Positions 1 through 8,913 are shown, counted from the stretch's first letter. The stretch: DNA of 64,000 nucleotides from Halomonas sp. UBA3074 (GCF_002366715.1 NZ_DFBS01000014.1:85267-149266), one strand, 5' to 3'. The notes: generated by a model not told the origin, from the sequence alone. A program made the numbers and translations.

Positions 1-960
1 TCGAAAAGTGAGTCAGCCAAACACGATGTGGATTATCTGTTTGGCCAAGTCTCTATCGATAAACCCTATGTGGATTGGAGCGGCAACTGCGGCAACCTTT
101 CTGCAGCCGTCGGGCCTTTTGCGATAGCCAATGGGCTGATCGATCCCGCGCGGGTTCCGCAAAATGGCGTCGTCGAGGTGCGCATTTGGCAGGTAAATAT
201 CCAAAAAACCATCGTCTCACAGGTGCCGGTCGTGAATGGCGACGTGCAGGAAACCGGTGATTTCGAGCTGGACGGCGTGACCTTTCCCGCGGCGGAAATT
301 CCGGTGGCCTTTATGGATCCGGCTGACGGTGAGGGGGCCATTTTTCCTACCGGTAACCTGGTGGATGACCTTGATGTGCCCGGTGTAGGAAGCCTGAAAG
401 CGACGCTGATCAATGCCGGTATTCCCACCATATTCATTAACGCTGCCGATATCGGCTACGTCGGCACCGAGCTTCAGCACGATATCAATGGCGACAGCCG
501 CGCGCTGGCGATGTTCGAAACCATTCGTGCCCATGGCGCGGTGCGAATGGGGCTGATCAGCGACATCAGCGAAGCCGCTAACCGCCAACACACGCCTAAA
601 GTGGCGTTGGTAGGCCCCCCTGCGGATTACCTCTCTTCAAGCGGAATGACGGTAAAGGCGAGTGATATCGATCTGGTGGTGCGAGCGCTCTCGATGGGTA
701 AGTTACATCACGCCATGATGGGCACGGCCGCTGTTGCTATTGCCGCCGCGGCTGCCATTGAAGGCACGCTGGTTAACTTGGCGGCAGGCGGGGGTGGTCA
801 ACGTAACGCGGTCACTTTTGGCCACCCTTCCGGCAGCCTGCGGGTCGGGGCGGAAGCAAGCTTGATCAACGGACGTTGGCATATCGAGCAAGCAGTCATG
901 AGCCGTAGCGCGCGAGTCTTGATGGAGGGCAGTGTGCGTATACCCGGTGATAGTTTTTAG
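1..960 (+). CDS. prpF: PrpF, 2-methylaconitate cis-trans isomerase (5' end outside window)
   Basis: PrpF is the isomerase that works with the AcnD dehydratase in the methylcitrate cycle of propionate catabolism. The reading frame is open from base 1 (S-K-S-E-S-A-K-H-D-V-D-Y-L-F), so the start codon lies upstream and the first methionine-like codon at 28 is internal. Family hallmarks are the segment VDWSGNCGNLSAAVGPFAI near the visible N-terminus, the glycine-rich GTLVNLAAGGGGQRN and the end region RSARVLMEGSVRIPG. prpD follows 84 bases downstream on the same strand, which fits the prp operon. The assignment is by recognition of the family sequence. Only the missing N-terminus is unknown. Confidence 0.93.
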   Translation, partial: SKSESAKHDVDYLFGQVSIDKPYVDWSGNCGNLSAAVGPFAIANGLIDPARVPQNGVVEVRIWQVNIQKTIVSQVPVVNGDVQETGDFELDGVTFPAAEIPVAFMDPADGEGAIFPTGNLVDDLDVPGVGSLKATLINAGIPTIFINAADIGYVGTELQHDINGDSRALAMFETIRAHGAVRMGLISDISEAANRQHTPKVALVGPPADYLSSSGMTVKASDIDLVVRALSMGKLHHAMMGTAAVAIAAAAAIEGTLVNLAAGGGGQRNAVTFGHPSGSLRVGAEASLINGRWHIEQAVMSRSARVLMEGSVRIPGDSF

Positions 961-1044
961 GAGGTAGTTTTAGTTTTAGGCGATATCTTTTAGAGGCGGT
1001 TCTTGGTCCATACTGAGTAGGTGATTCAACAGCAGGAGAGAGCG

Positions 1045-2529
1045 ATGTCCGCTACATCCGACGCCAATGAACGACCTGATTACGACCCCGAGCTACAGGC
1101 GATTGCCGACTATGTCCTGAACTATCAGATAGCGTCCCAAGAAGCCTTTGAGACGGCGCGCTATTGCCTGATGGATACGCTGGGCTGTGGACTATTAGCC
1201 CTGCGTTTTCCAGAGTGCACCAAGCACCTTGGGCCCATTGTGGAGGGTACGCAGGTGCCGTTTGGAGCGCGGGTGCCGGGCACGTCGCTGCGTCTTGATC
1301 CGGTTAAGGCCGCATGGGATATCGGCTGTATCATCCGCTGGCTGGACTATAACGATACCTGGCTGGCTGCCGAGTGGGGACACCCTTCCGATAACCTGGG
1401 GGCCATCCTCGCGGTTGCCGACCATCTTTCCCAGCGTCGAGTCGCCCAAGGCGACACTCCGCTTGCGATGCATGATGTGCTTGAAGCGATGATTATGGCC
1501 CATGAGATTCAGGGCGTGCTGGCGTTAGACAATAGCTTTAACCGAGTCGGGCTTGATCATGTGGTTCTAGTGAAGGTGGCGTCCACTGCGGTGGCCGCCA
1601 AGCTATTGGGCGCCAACCGCGAGCAGTTGCTCTCGGCGCTTTCTCATGCCTGGGTGGATGGCCAAAGCCTGCGAACCTATCGCCATGCGCCTAACGCGGG
1701 TTCGCGGAAAAGTTGGGCCGCAGGGGACGCCACTTCAAGGGGCGTGCGTTTAGCGGACATTGCCCTGCGCGGTGAAATGGGTATTCCCAGTGCGCTGTCA
1801 GCACCCCAGTGGGGCTTCTACGATGTGCTGTTTAGCCACGCCAATAAAGATTTGCGTCTAAAGCCTGAAGCAGAGCGTCGGCTGCGTTTTCAGCGCGAAT
1901 TTGGCAGCTACGTCATGGAGAATATCCTCTTCAAAATCGCTTTTCCCGCTGAGTTTCATGCCCAAACCGCCTGCGAAGCCGCTGTGGCACTCCATCCCCA
2001 GGTGAAAGATCGCCTGAACGACATCGATAAAATCGTACTGACCACTCACGACTCGGCGATACGCATCATTTCCAAAACCGGCGCGCTCGCCAACCCAGCC
2101 GACCGCGATCACTGCCTGCAATACATGACGGCAGTGCCGCTTATCTTTGGTGAGCTTAACGCAGATCATTATGAAGATAGTTTCCACCGAGCCCATCCGC
2201 TGATCGATCAGTTGCGGGACAAGATGGTGGTCGAGGAGAGTGCGGAATATTCAGCGGATTACCATGACCCGGAAAAACGCTCCATTGCGAATGCAATCCA
2301 GGTCTTTTTTAACGATGGCAGTAAAACGGATAAAGCAGCCGTAGAGTATCCAATTGGTCATCGGCGCCGCCGTGAAGAGGGTATGCCGCTGCTAGTGGAT
2401 AAGTTTAAGCGGCATTTAGCAACACGCTTTCCGGCAAGCCGCTGTCAAAAAATTATTGATCTATGTAGCCATCAGGAAAGCCTGGAAGCATTGCCGGTCA
2501 ATCAATTCATCGATGAGTGGATGATATAG
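1045..2529 (+). CDS. prpD: PrpD, 2-methylcitrate dehydratase
   Basis: This is the MmgE/PrpD-family dehydratase that converts 2-methylcitrate to 2-methylaconitate in propionate degradation. I chose the ATG at 1045 over an in-frame GTG at 1021 because AGGAGAGAG lies just upstream. This gives 494 residues, close to the roughly 480 usual for PrpD. Recognisable features are RWLDYNDTWLAAEWGHPSDN (substrate-binding region), SHAWVDGQSLRTYRHAPN with RKSWAAGDATSRGVRLA, and FPAEFHAQTACEAA. It follows prpF on the same strand and is probably the last gene of a prp operon, since a hairpin and a minus-strand gene follow. Many gammaproteobacteria use AcnD/PrpF in place of PrpD; both types being present together is common. 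Confidence 0.93.
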   Translation: MSATSDANERPDYDPELQAIADYVLNYQIASQEAFETARYCLMDTLGCGLLALRFPECTKHLGPIVEGTQVPFGARVPGTSLRLDPVKAAWDIGCIIRWLDYNDTWLAAEWGHPSDNLGAILAVADHLSQRRVAQGDTPLAMHDVLEAMIMAHEIQGVLALDNSFNRVGLDHVVLVKVASTAVAAKLLGANREQLLSALSHAWVDGQSLRTYRHAPNAGSRKSWAAGDATSRGVRLADIALRGEMGIPSALSAPQWGFYDVLFSHANKDLRLKPEAERRLRFQREFGSYVMENILFKIAFPAEFHAQTACEAAVALHPQVKDRLNDIDKIVLTTHDSAIRIISKTGALANPADRDHCLQYMTAVPLIFGELNADHYEDSFHRAHPLIDQLRDKMVVEESAEYSADYHDPEKRSIANAIQVFFNDGSKTDKAAVEYPIGHRRRREEGMPLLVDKFKRHLATRFPASRCQKIIDLCSHQESLEALPVNQFIDEWMI

Positions 2530-2555
2530 CAGGCAGTGTGGAAGTCCCTTGAATA

Positions 2556-2595
2556 CCGCCTTACCGGGTACACGTAGGCGTACCGGGTAAGGCGG
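2556..2595. terminator. Long hairpin between convergent prpD and comEA-like gene
   Basis: Arms 2556-2571 and 2580-2595 pair over 16 positions with one mismatch and an 8-base loop. The hairpin lies between the convergent ends of prpD and the comEA-like gene. There is no T-run on either side (a G-run follows on the plus strand), so it is not a classical intrinsic terminator. It may act as a bidirectional terminator or as an mRNA-end stabiliser. Confidence 0.5.
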
Positions 2596-2606
2596 GGGGG
2601 GTGAGA

Positions 2607-2891
2607 TTATTCCTCAAACGTTACTTGATCTTGCATGCGATCCACGGTGGCGGGCCCGATACCGCTGACACGTTCGAGATCCTCAACGCTATCAAAGGCC
2701 CCATTGGCTTCCCGCTCTTCAATAATGGCGGCTGCTCGGCTGGGACCGATGCCAGGTAATTCAGCCAACAGTTCCGCATCGGCGGTATTCACGTTAATGG
2801 GCGCCACCTCTTGGGCCATCACTCCACTGGAAAGTCCCAGGCAAAGACTAAACAGAAGTGTGGCCAGGGCTTTTTTTAGTATCGTGTTCAT
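2607..2891 (-). CDS. ComEA-like secreted helix-hairpin-helix DNA-binding protein
   Basis: A 94-residue protein with an N-terminal signal peptide (MNTILKKALATLLFSLCLGL, cleavage probably after VMAQ) and a mature domain made of a tandem helix-hairpin-helix: INVNTADAELLAELPGIG and SVEDLERVSGIGPATVD. Short periplasmic proteins of this type bind DNA without sequence preference. In naturally competent gammaproteobacteria they pull incoming DNA into the periplasm. The gene is alone on the minus strand, divergent from pyrF. Competence is not demonstrated by anything else in the window, so the DNA-uptake role is inferred from the family only. Confidence 0.85.
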   Translation of the reverse strand: MNTILKKALATLLFSLCLGLSSGVMAQEVAPINVNTADAELLAELPGIGPSRAAAIIEEREANGAFDSVEDLERVSGIGPATVDRMQDQVTFEE

Positions 2892-3188
2892 CTTCGATGC
2901 TCCTTTTAATAACGTTTGGTTTCTAGGTTCAAGTGGTCAGTGTTCAAGTAAAAATTGCTTAAGTGAAACGCGCAGAGATAGCCGAATCAAACGGTTGAAT
3001 TTCAATGAGTGTTATAAGCGTCGCTGCATTAACAACGTAGCTTTTTTTAATGAGTGAATATGTCAGTGATCTAGGACAGTACTTGTAAGACTTTAGCTAT
3101 AGGCCTGTAATAAATGGCTTACAACGGGAAGGGGGAGGAGGGCGCACGAGGCTGGTATAATGGCGAAAAATGCATTCGGAGTAAGTTA

Positions 3189-3890
3189 ATGGTTACTGAT
3201 TCCCCGCTTATTATCGCGCTCGATTACCCTTCGCTAGATGCCGCGCTTTGCATGGCTGATCAGCTCGATCCTGCCCGCTGCCGAGTTAAGGTGGGGAAAG
3301 AGCTATTTACCCGGAGCGGCCCGGCCGTGCTTGAGGCGCTGCATGGGCGCGGTTTCGAGGTGTTTCTAGACCTCAAGTTTCACGATATACCCAATACGGT
3401 TGCCAGTGCCGTTCAGGCAGCGGCAGAGCAGGGGGTATGGATGGTCAATGTCCACGCCAGCGGTGGTCAGCGGATGATGGAGGCCGCTATTCAGCGGCTT
3501 GAGCAACACCGTTTAACCACGCACTTAATTGCCGTTACGGTATTGACCAGTATGGGAACAGAAGACTTAACCGATGTAGGCGTCAATGCGCCGCTGGCAG
3601 AGCACGTGGAGCGCTTGGCGCTGCTGTCACAACAGAGTGGGCTGCACGGGGTAGTGTGTTCGGCCCAGGAGTCCGCTCACCTTAAAGCACGCTGCGGAGA
3701 TGCGTTTTTGAAAGTAACGCCAGGCATTCGTCCAAGCTTCGCAGCGACAAATGACCAGCAGCGTATCATGACCCCTAACGAAGCTATGCGCGCGGGCAGT
3801 ACTCATTTAGTCATCGGTAGACCGGTAACGCAGGCGGAAGACCCTATGGTGGCACTTGAATCAATCGAAGCCGAATTAAAGCGTGCTTAA
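3189..3890 (+). CDS. pyrF: PyrF, orotidine 5'-phosphate decarboxylase
   Basis: PyrF catalyses the last step of UMP synthesis, decarboxylating OMP. I chose the ATG at 3189, preceded by CGGAG, over an upstream in-frame ATG at 3114. The result is 233 residues, the normal size, starting MVTDSPLIIALDYPS. The catalytic signature is visible as VFLDLKFHDIPNTV (the Asp-Lys-Asp cluster, with LDLKFHD), and phosphate binding by VTPGIRPS and THLVIGRPVT. In many gammaproteobacteria pyrF follows lapB in the same direction. Here it converges on lapB with about 37 bases between the stops. The function is secure. Confidence 0.96.
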   Translation: MVTDSPLIIALDYPSLDAALCMADQLDPARCRVKVGKELFTRSGPAVLEALHGRGFEVFLDLKFHDIPNTVASAVQAAAEQGVWMVNVHASGGQRMMEAAIQRLEQHRLTTHLIAVTVLTSMGTEDLTDVGVNAPLAEHVERLALLSQQSGLHGVVCSAQESAHLKARCGDAFLKVTPGIRPSFAATNDQQRIMTPNEAMRAGSTHLVIGRPVTQAEDPMVALESIEAELKRA

Positions 3891-3927
3891 ATAGCGCTGA
3901 TGAAAAAGAGTGTCGATGACTCTGCGG

Positions 3928-5133
3928 CTATTCGCCTTCTACGCCAATAACGGGTTTGATGGTTCCCCAGTAGCGGCAACTGGGGCACTGCCACTGTAAT
4001 GCATCACTTGCAAACCCGCAGTGGCGGCAGCGGTGCCGGGTGCGATTTAGCATAAGCGCATCGGTATGGTGTTTTAACAGCAATAGGCGCGTATCGGGAG
4101 AGGGTTTTCCGTTTAACCGCTGACTCTCGATATACAGATCGATTAAATAATCCAATCCACCTAAGCTAGGTGCTGCACGCAGGTGTTCGCCGATTAGTTC
4201 GATGGCTTTGTCGACGCCGTCACGTTGCTGCACAAGCTGTCCCAGGGCAATGATGATACTGGTATAGGGGGCTTGCTCAAGCAGGCGGTAAAGATGCGCT
4301 GCATAACCCGCTTCATCGTCGTTGCGCAAATAGGCGTGCTTGAGGGCGGGCAGCATCGTTGGGATATGAGCGATTTCCTGGCGTGGAATATGGTCCAACC
4401 GTTCAATAGCGCGGCCATAATGGCCGTTGTCCACCTCCATTTCAGCCAAAAGCAGAGTGGCGCGAACGCATTTTTCATCCAGCTGGAGCGCTTTTTTAAG
4501 GTGCTTTTTGGCGATGGGCCGGCTAGCTTCGTGAATCGCTTCGATCGCTAATTCACACAGCCAATGTGCAGCAGGACGGCGCAGTTTGGGATGCTGTTTA
4601 AAGAGCGGCTGAATCACTTCTAATGCCTGTTGCCAGGCTTTTTCACGCTCTAATAAATCGACCAGCAACTGTTTGGCAGCATAGCGGTGCTCGTCATCAC
4701 CGCTGTGTTCCAAAACGGTGTTAAGTAGCCGCTGTGCCCGATCGTGTACGCCCAGCGCCATAAAGTCACGGGCGAGCTCGAGATGAATCTGTTCGTTGGT
4801 ACGTTGCGACAGGGCAGGGCGTGCTAACAGGTTTTGGTGAATGCTCACCGCTTTATCGGCTTCGCCTCGTGCACGAAAGAGTTTGCCAAGTGCTATATGG
4901 GTATCCACTGTATCGCTGTTGACCGCGAGCACATTGATAAACGTGTTAATCGCCTCGTCGGGCTGCTCGTTAAGCAGGTAATTAAGCCCGACGAAATACT
5001 CTTTGGAAAGCGTCTGTGAAGAAGGCGTGGGTGATTGCGTTAGATGTCGGCGGCGTCCAAATTGGCGGTAGCCCAACCCATAACCGATGGCAATAGCAAC
5101 CAGTAGTAAGCTAAGCAGCGCGACATCCCGCAT
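3928..5133 (-). CDS. lapB: LapB (YciM), lipopolysaccharide assembly protein B
   Basis: LapB is an inner-membrane-anchored TPR protein that controls LpxC proteolysis by FtsH and so balances LPS synthesis. The 401-residue product has one N-terminal membrane helix (about residues 4-22), then a long run of TPR helices such as KEYFVGLNYLLNEQPDEAIN and DTHIALGKLFRARGEADKA. It ends in a rubredoxin-like zinc site, CRHCGF and CPSCRYWG (four cysteines). Its ATG directly abuts the lapA stop codon, which indicates translational coupling. The order ihfB-lapA-lapB is the usual one. Confidence 0.95.
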   Translation of the reverse strand: MRDVALLSLLLVAIAIGYGLGYRQFGRRRHLTQSPTPSSQTLSKEYFVGLNYLLNEQPDEAINTFINVLAVNSDTVDTHIALGKLFRARGEADKAVSIHQNLLARPALSQRTNEQIHLELARDFMALGVHDRAQRLLNTVLEHSGDDEHRYAAKQLLVDLLEREKAWQQALEVIQPLFKQHPKLRRPAAHWLCELAIEAIHEASRPIAKKHLKKALQLDEKCVRATLLLAEMEVDNGHYGRAIERLDHIPRQEIAHIPTMLPALKHAYLRNDDEAGYAAHLYRLLEQAPYTSIIIALGQLVQQRDGVDKAIELIGEHLRAAPSLGGLDYLIDLYIESQRLNGKPSPDTRLLLLKHHTDALMLNRTRHRCRHCGFASDALQWQCPSCRYWGTIKPVIGVEGE

Positions 5134-5439
5134 TTATGCCAGTTCCTTGAACTCCTGAGTGCGCAGGCTATCCAGCTCTTTACGTTGTTGCTTGTTTTGT
5201 CGCTGGCTACGCGCCAAGGTTGCCTTCAACCGCACATAAACGCCCAGCATCGCCAGCATTCCCAGCACAACGCCAAACACTAGCGTCGCCAGCAACCAAA
5301 CAGAAAGCGATACGGCCGGTAGCTCTAGCCAAATGAGGTTCAAGGCAACCGTTTGCTGATTATTAACGGCAAACAAAATACCTACGAGCACTACTATCAG
5401 CAAAATAACGGCTAACATCAGCCCTTTGATCCAACGCAT
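5134..5439 (-). CDS. lapA: LapA (YciS), lipopolysaccharide assembly protein A
   Basis: A small inner-membrane protein (101 residues, DUF1049 family) with two membrane helices: about residues 5-26 (MLAVILLIVVLVGILFAVNN) and 43-68 (SVWLLATLVFGVVLGMLAML). A charged cytoplasmic tail rich in R, Q and K follows. The motif NNQQTVALNLIWLELPAVS between the helices is typical of the family. It is the partner of LapB, whose start codon follows without a gap. It lies downstream of ihfB, as in most gammaproteobacteria. Confidence 0.93.
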   Translation of the reverse strand: MRWIKGLMLAVILLIVVLVGILFAVNNQQTVALNLIWLELPAVSLSVWLLATLVFGVVLGMLAMLGVYVRLKATLARSQRQNKQQRKELDSLRTQEFKELA

Positions 5440-5537
5440 GTAAGTTTCCTAGTCTGTGACGTTCACGGTAGTGCTATTGTGTACGACTCGAGCGGCGGCG
5501 TCATCCCACAGAAGGTCGGATATCGTCATCGCCGCCT

Positions 5538-5834
5538 TTAATAGCCGAGTGCGCGGCTTGCATCCACCTGCTCACGTAGCTCTTTACCTGGCTTGAAGTG
5601 GGGAACATATTTACCTTCAAGGTCGACCGCATCGCCGGTTTTAGGGTTTCGCCCCACACGCGGCTCCCGGTAGTGCAGTGAAAAACTACCGAAACCACGA
5701 ATTTCGACGCGGCCTCCACTGGCAAGAGAGTCCGTCATATCATCCAAGATAATACGCACCGCCGTTTCAACATCTTTGGCGGACAGTTCCGGCTGACGCA
5801 TCGCGATTTGTTCGATTAGTTCAGATTTAGTCAT
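5538..5834 (-). CDS. ihfB: IhfB, integration host factor beta subunit
   Basis: The beta subunit of the DNA-bending heterodimer IHF, 98 residues. It begins MTKSELIEQIAMRQPELSAK and carries the DNABII arm with the intercalating proline in REPRVGRNPKTGD. The body GGRVEIRGFGSFSLHYR is typical. A ribosome site, AGGGAGC, lies before the ATG on the minus strand. lapA follows about 100 bases downstream. rpsA, which usually precedes ihfB, is not upstream here; the divergent gene sdhE is. Confidence 0.96.
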   Translation of the reverse strand: MTKSELIEQIAMRQPELSAKDVETAVRIILDDMTDSLASGGRVEIRGFGSFSLHYREPRVGRNPKTGDAVDLEGKYVPHFKPGKELREQVDASRALGY

Positions 5835-6040
5835 CGGTTAGCTCCCTGCGAACATTGAAGGCCGTGCCATGCTCTCGGCCTAGCTACTATCAAATTCAGC
5901 ATACTGCGCAATTCAGTATAAAACAATTCAGATAAAACAAGGTTCTAGACTGATAAACAGCATAGGTGATGGAGGGCGCTGGCGCGACCCCACAGCTTAG
6001 GTATACTGGCACTTCATTTACTTAATCGGAGCGGCTGACG

Positions 6041-6334
6041 TTGAACGACGACAATTCCCCTGCAGCCATTTTGCGTAAACGGCTTTATTGGCACTCGCGT
6101 CGTGGTATGTGGGAGCTTGATTTACTGCTCATTCCGTTTCTTGAGCAGCGTTTTGACCACCTGAGTGAAGCAGATCAACTGGCCTATCAGCAGTTAATCG
6201 AAGGCGAAGACCAAGACCTGTTTGTCTGGCTGATGCATCGTGAGTGGCCTGAAGAGCCTAGTCAGCGTCGCATCGTACAAATGATTGTTGAGCATGCAGA
6301 AACCACCGATAATTCTGCCTATCGTACCCTCTAA
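6041..6334 (+). CDS. sdhE: SdhE (CptB/YgfY), FAD assembly factor for succinate dehydrogenase
   Basis: SdhE promotes covalent attachment of FAD to the flavoprotein subunit SdhA (and FrdA). The 97-residue product has the family hallmark RRGMWELDLLL (RGxxE motif) and the helical bundle sequences FDHLSEADQLAYQQLIEGED and LFVWLMHREWPEEP. The start is a TTG at 6041, with GGAG nine bases upstream; no suitable ATG exists near the N-terminus. ygfX overlaps its 3' end, which is the usual sdhE-ygfX arrangement, and nadB converges from downstream. Confidence 0.92.
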   Translation: MNDDNSPAAILRKRLYWHSRRGMWELDLLLIPFLEQRFDHLSEADQLAYQQLIEGEDQDLFVWLMHREWPEEPSQRRIVQMIVEHAETTDNSAYRTL

Positions 6335-6725
6335 GAAGTGGCAGTTAACGCAATGCCTGTTGTTGATTGGCATTGCTGCGCTGAGCTATTGGGTCGGCGG
6401 TAAACCGGCAGGCGCCATGGTGATAGCGCTAGGGGGAGCGTATGCATGGCGCATTTATCGGGGCCAATCCAAGCGAGTGCTCTCCCTGACATCGATGGGG
6501 TCGCTGTTTCATGGCCGCTGGCTATCAAGTGATCAGCGGCCAGCCGACACCGCTTGGCCAATGAACATTCCTCTCAGTGACGCGTATGAAGTACGTTGCG
6601 ACTATTTAGGCCCATGGCTAATCGGGCTGTATGTCGGTAAACAGCGGGTTTGGTTATGGCCCGACAGCGCGCCATCAAAACATCTGCGTGAAGTACGCAA
6701 GCTTTTCCATCGCCCTGGTCACTAA
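6294..6725 (+). CDS. ygfX: YgfX (CptA)-like small membrane protein
   Basis: A 143-residue protein with a short N-terminal stretch, one or two membrane helices (LTQCLLLIGIAALSYWV and GAMVIALGGAYAW) and a soluble C-terminal part (WLIGLYVGKQRVWLWPDS). Its place overlapping the end of sdhE by about 40 bases, together with the two-helix plus small cytoplasmic domain layout, matches YgfX/CptA. CptA has been reported as the toxin partner of CptB and as affecting MreB/FtsZ; that role is from the family and is disputed. I used the ATG at 6294; a TTG at 6285 is an alternative. Confidence 0.75.
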   Translation: MQKPPIILPIVPSKKWQLTQCLLLIGIAALSYWVGGKPAGAMVIALGGAYAWRIYRGQSKRVLSLTSMGSLFHGRWLSSDQRPADTAWPMNIPLSDAYEVRCDYLGPWLIGLYVGKQRVWLWPDSAPSKHLREVRKLFHRPGH

Positions 6726-6765
6726 TCGCCCTGGCAATAACCGAACTATCCAATCACGCCGTTCT

Positions 6766-8349
6766 CTAGCAACGGCTAACCAAGTCTTGCAGGGTAAGCG
6801 TCGAGGAAGTAGCGATTGTCTGCTGCTGCGGCCAATCGGTGGTGTAATGCAAACCACGCGACTCATGGCGTTGTTGCGCTGCCAGCACCGTTAGTCGCGC
6901 TAACTGTAGGGCTTGATGCAAACGCTTACCTTCCGGCGTCGTTAAGGCATTTTCTACCGCTTCGAGGGAATGCGTAAGCGCTTGCAGCTGTTCTTGGGCC
7001 GCCGTGAGGCCTGATTTACTGCGCACAATGGCAACATGCTGGCTCATGATTGTCCGCAGGCGTTGGCGTATATCGCTGAGAACAGCCTTGGGTAAGGTGG
7101 CTATTGGCAATAAGGCGGGTGGCTTAACGTCATCATCGGCAAGAGAATGGCGGTTTGCCAGCAGTGCCTGTGCACAGCTACGCGCAAACACCAGGCATTC
7201 CAGCAACGAGTTGCTGGCCATTCGATTAGCGCCATGAAGGCCCGTGCAAGCCGTTTCGCCGATGGCATAGAGGTTGGTAACGTTGGTAGCCCCCTGCAGG
7301 TCGGTGGCAATGCCGCCGCAGCTATAGTGAGCTGCAGGCACCACGGGGATAGCTTGCTGGGTAATATCAATGCCGCGAGAAGCACAATGCGCCAGGATCG
7401 TGGGAAAGTGGTGACGAATTGTCTGTTCACCTAAGTGACGAATATCCAGCCACACGTGGCCTAGTGTGCTGCGCTGTATCTCTGCTTCGATGGCGCGTGC
7501 TACGACATCTCTAGGGGCTAGCTCAGCGCGAGGATCCAGGGCAGGCATAAAGCGCTGTCCTGCTTCATTGAGTAAATGGCCGCCCTCACCGCGAACTGCT
7601 TCGCTAATCAAGAATGCCGGGCCTTCCGGATCAAAAAGACAGGTTGGATGAAACTGCTGAAACTCAAGGTTCTTCAAGCAGGCACCTAGCTCCGCCGCCA
7701 TCATCATGCCTTCGCCGCTGCTCGGCGCTGGCGTAGTGGTATGGCGGTAAAGACCGCTGGCCCCACCGGTGGCTAAAACGGTATGTCGCGCCATCAGCGT
7801 ATGCCACTGCTGATCGGCATCGCTGCCATAGGCGCCACGACAGGCGCCCTGTGCATCCTGCCATAAGCCAACTATGGTTAAATCGTGGCGCTGGGTGATA
7901 TTGGGGTGGTGCGCCACTTTGTTTAGCAGCGTATCCACCACGGCACGGCCAGTGGCATCATCGGCATGGATGATGCGTCGCGCATTGTGGCCGCCTTCGC
8001 GGGTTAAGTGATATGGGTAGCGCGCGGTGGGGTCTGTTTCTGGCGTAAACGGAACGCCTTTATCGATAAGCCATTGAATGGCAGCGGGGCCATGGGTAAC
8101 GGTAAAGCGCACCGCTGCTAATTCGCAGAGACCATCGCCGGCTATCAAGGTATCGTTAATATGCGCGTCCAGGTCATCATCCGGCGAGAGGACGGCAGCA
8201 ATGCCCCCCTGTGCCCAACGACTGGCCCCTTGGTCGTCTTGAGCAGGGCGAACTAGCGTCACTGACTGGTGATCAGCCACTTCCAAAGCAAGGGTTAGCC
8301 CTGCGACACCGCCGCCAATGATAAGAACATCAGATAGTGGCGTGCTCAT
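6766..8349 (-). CDS. nadB: NadB, L-aspartate oxidase
   Basis: NadB is the flavoenzyme that oxidises L-aspartate to iminoaspartate, the first step of de novo NAD synthesis. The 527-residue product has the N-terminal FAD-binding motif DVLIIGGGVAGLTLALEVA, the conserved SRWAQGGIAAV, the active-site stretch REGGHNARRIIHADD, and AAHYSCGGIATD near the C-terminal part of the FAD domain. Length and start fit the family. In related bacteria nadB is divergent from the rpoE/algU operon. Here the next features upstream are tRNA genes, so that partner is absent. Confidence 0.96.
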   Translation of the reverse strand: MSTPLSDVLIIGGGVAGLTLALEVADHQSVTLVRPAQDDQGASRWAQGGIAAVLSPDDDLDAHINDTLIAGDGLCELAAVRFTVTHGPAAIQWLIDKGVPFTPETDPTARYPYHLTREGGHNARRIIHADDATGRAVVDTLLNKVAHHPNITQRHDLTIVGLWQDAQGACRGAYGSDADQQWHTLMARHTVLATGGASGLYRHTTTPAPSSGEGMMMAAELGACLKNLEFQQFHPTCLFDPEGPAFLISEAVRGEGGHLLNEAGQRFMPALDPRAELAPRDVVARAIEAEIQRSTLGHVWLDIRHLGEQTIRHHFPTILAHCASRGIDITQQAIPVVPAAHYSCGGIATDLQGATNVTNLYAIGETACTGLHGANRMASNSLLECLVFARSCAQALLANRHSLADDDVKPPALLPIATLPKAVLSDIRQRLRTIMSQHVAIVRSKSGLTAAQEQLQALTHSLEAVENALTTPEGKRLHQALQLARLTVLAAQQRHESRGLHYTTDWPQQQTIATSSTLTLQDLVSRC

Positions 8350-8675
8350 GCGCCCGCTCCTTACTTATGCTGACCAAAACCGTGTAAGCCCTAACCGTAA
8401 AAAAACTAACAGCCCCTAGCGACGTAGTACGTTACACGGGGAGGGGAGGCATCATAGCGTGGCGATACGCGATTAGCGATATTTAGGCGCTGACAAATGC
8501 TTAGGCTAATAGCTTCATAGACTAATAAACACCCGTCTAAAAAATGCTTAGCAAACGGCACCAAAAGCGCAATGATAGCGAAGCAGCGTTAGCAGCGAGG
8601 AAAAGGGAATAATAGCAGGGAGGTAGCGTGAAGCTAAGAAGACAATGAAGCGAGGAAAGGAACAAAACTAAGAAA
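8350..8675. other. Intergenic region between nadB and the tRNA cluster, no gene seen
   Basis: About 325 bases with no convincing reading frame. The part near 8350-8430 presumably holds the nadB promoter. The stretch 8575-8675 is strongly purine-rich on the plus strand and may hold the 3' processing and termination region of the minus-strand tRNA transcript. I could not identify a clear hairpin with a T-run or a divergent rpoE. Confidence 0.5.
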
Positions 8676-8762
8676 TGGTGCCCGGAGCCGGACTTGAACC
8701 GGCACGGGGTTGCCCCCGAGAGATTTTAAGTCTCTTGCGTCTACCGATTTCGCCATCCGGGC
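8676..8762 (-). tRNA. tRNA-Leu (anticodon UAA)
   Basis: Read on the minus strand, the gene begins GCCCGGATGGCGAAATCGG and ends with a CCGGGC acceptor strand plus ACCA, with CCA encoded. The anticodon stem AGAGA/TCTCT holds the loop CTTAAAA, giving anticodon UAA. It has the long variable arm expected of a class II tRNA. It is the promoter-distal member of a pgsA-tRNA-Gly-tRNA-Cys-tRNA-Leu order known from many gammaproteobacteria. Confidence 0.96.
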
Positions 8763-8829
8763 AAAACATCGCAATGTTGTTTAAAAAACTGTTTAAAAAC
8801 ACTCTTTAAACATCACTGCTTCACAAAGA

Positions 8830-8903
8830 TGGAGGCTGGAGTCGGAATCGAACCGGCGTACACGGAGTTGCAGTCCGCTGCATAACCACTCTGCCATCCA
8901 GCC
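8830..8903 (-). tRNA. tRNA-Cys (anticodon GCA)
   Basis: On the minus strand it begins GGCTGGATGGCAGAGTGG and ends CCAGCC-T-CCA with CCA encoded. The anticodon loop CTGCAAC gives GCA, and discriminator U fits cysteine tRNA. The T-arm GGTTCGATTCC is intact. It lies between tRNA-Leu and the tRNA-Gly copies. Confidence 0.96.
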
Positions 8904-8913
8904 TCAAAAGTCG

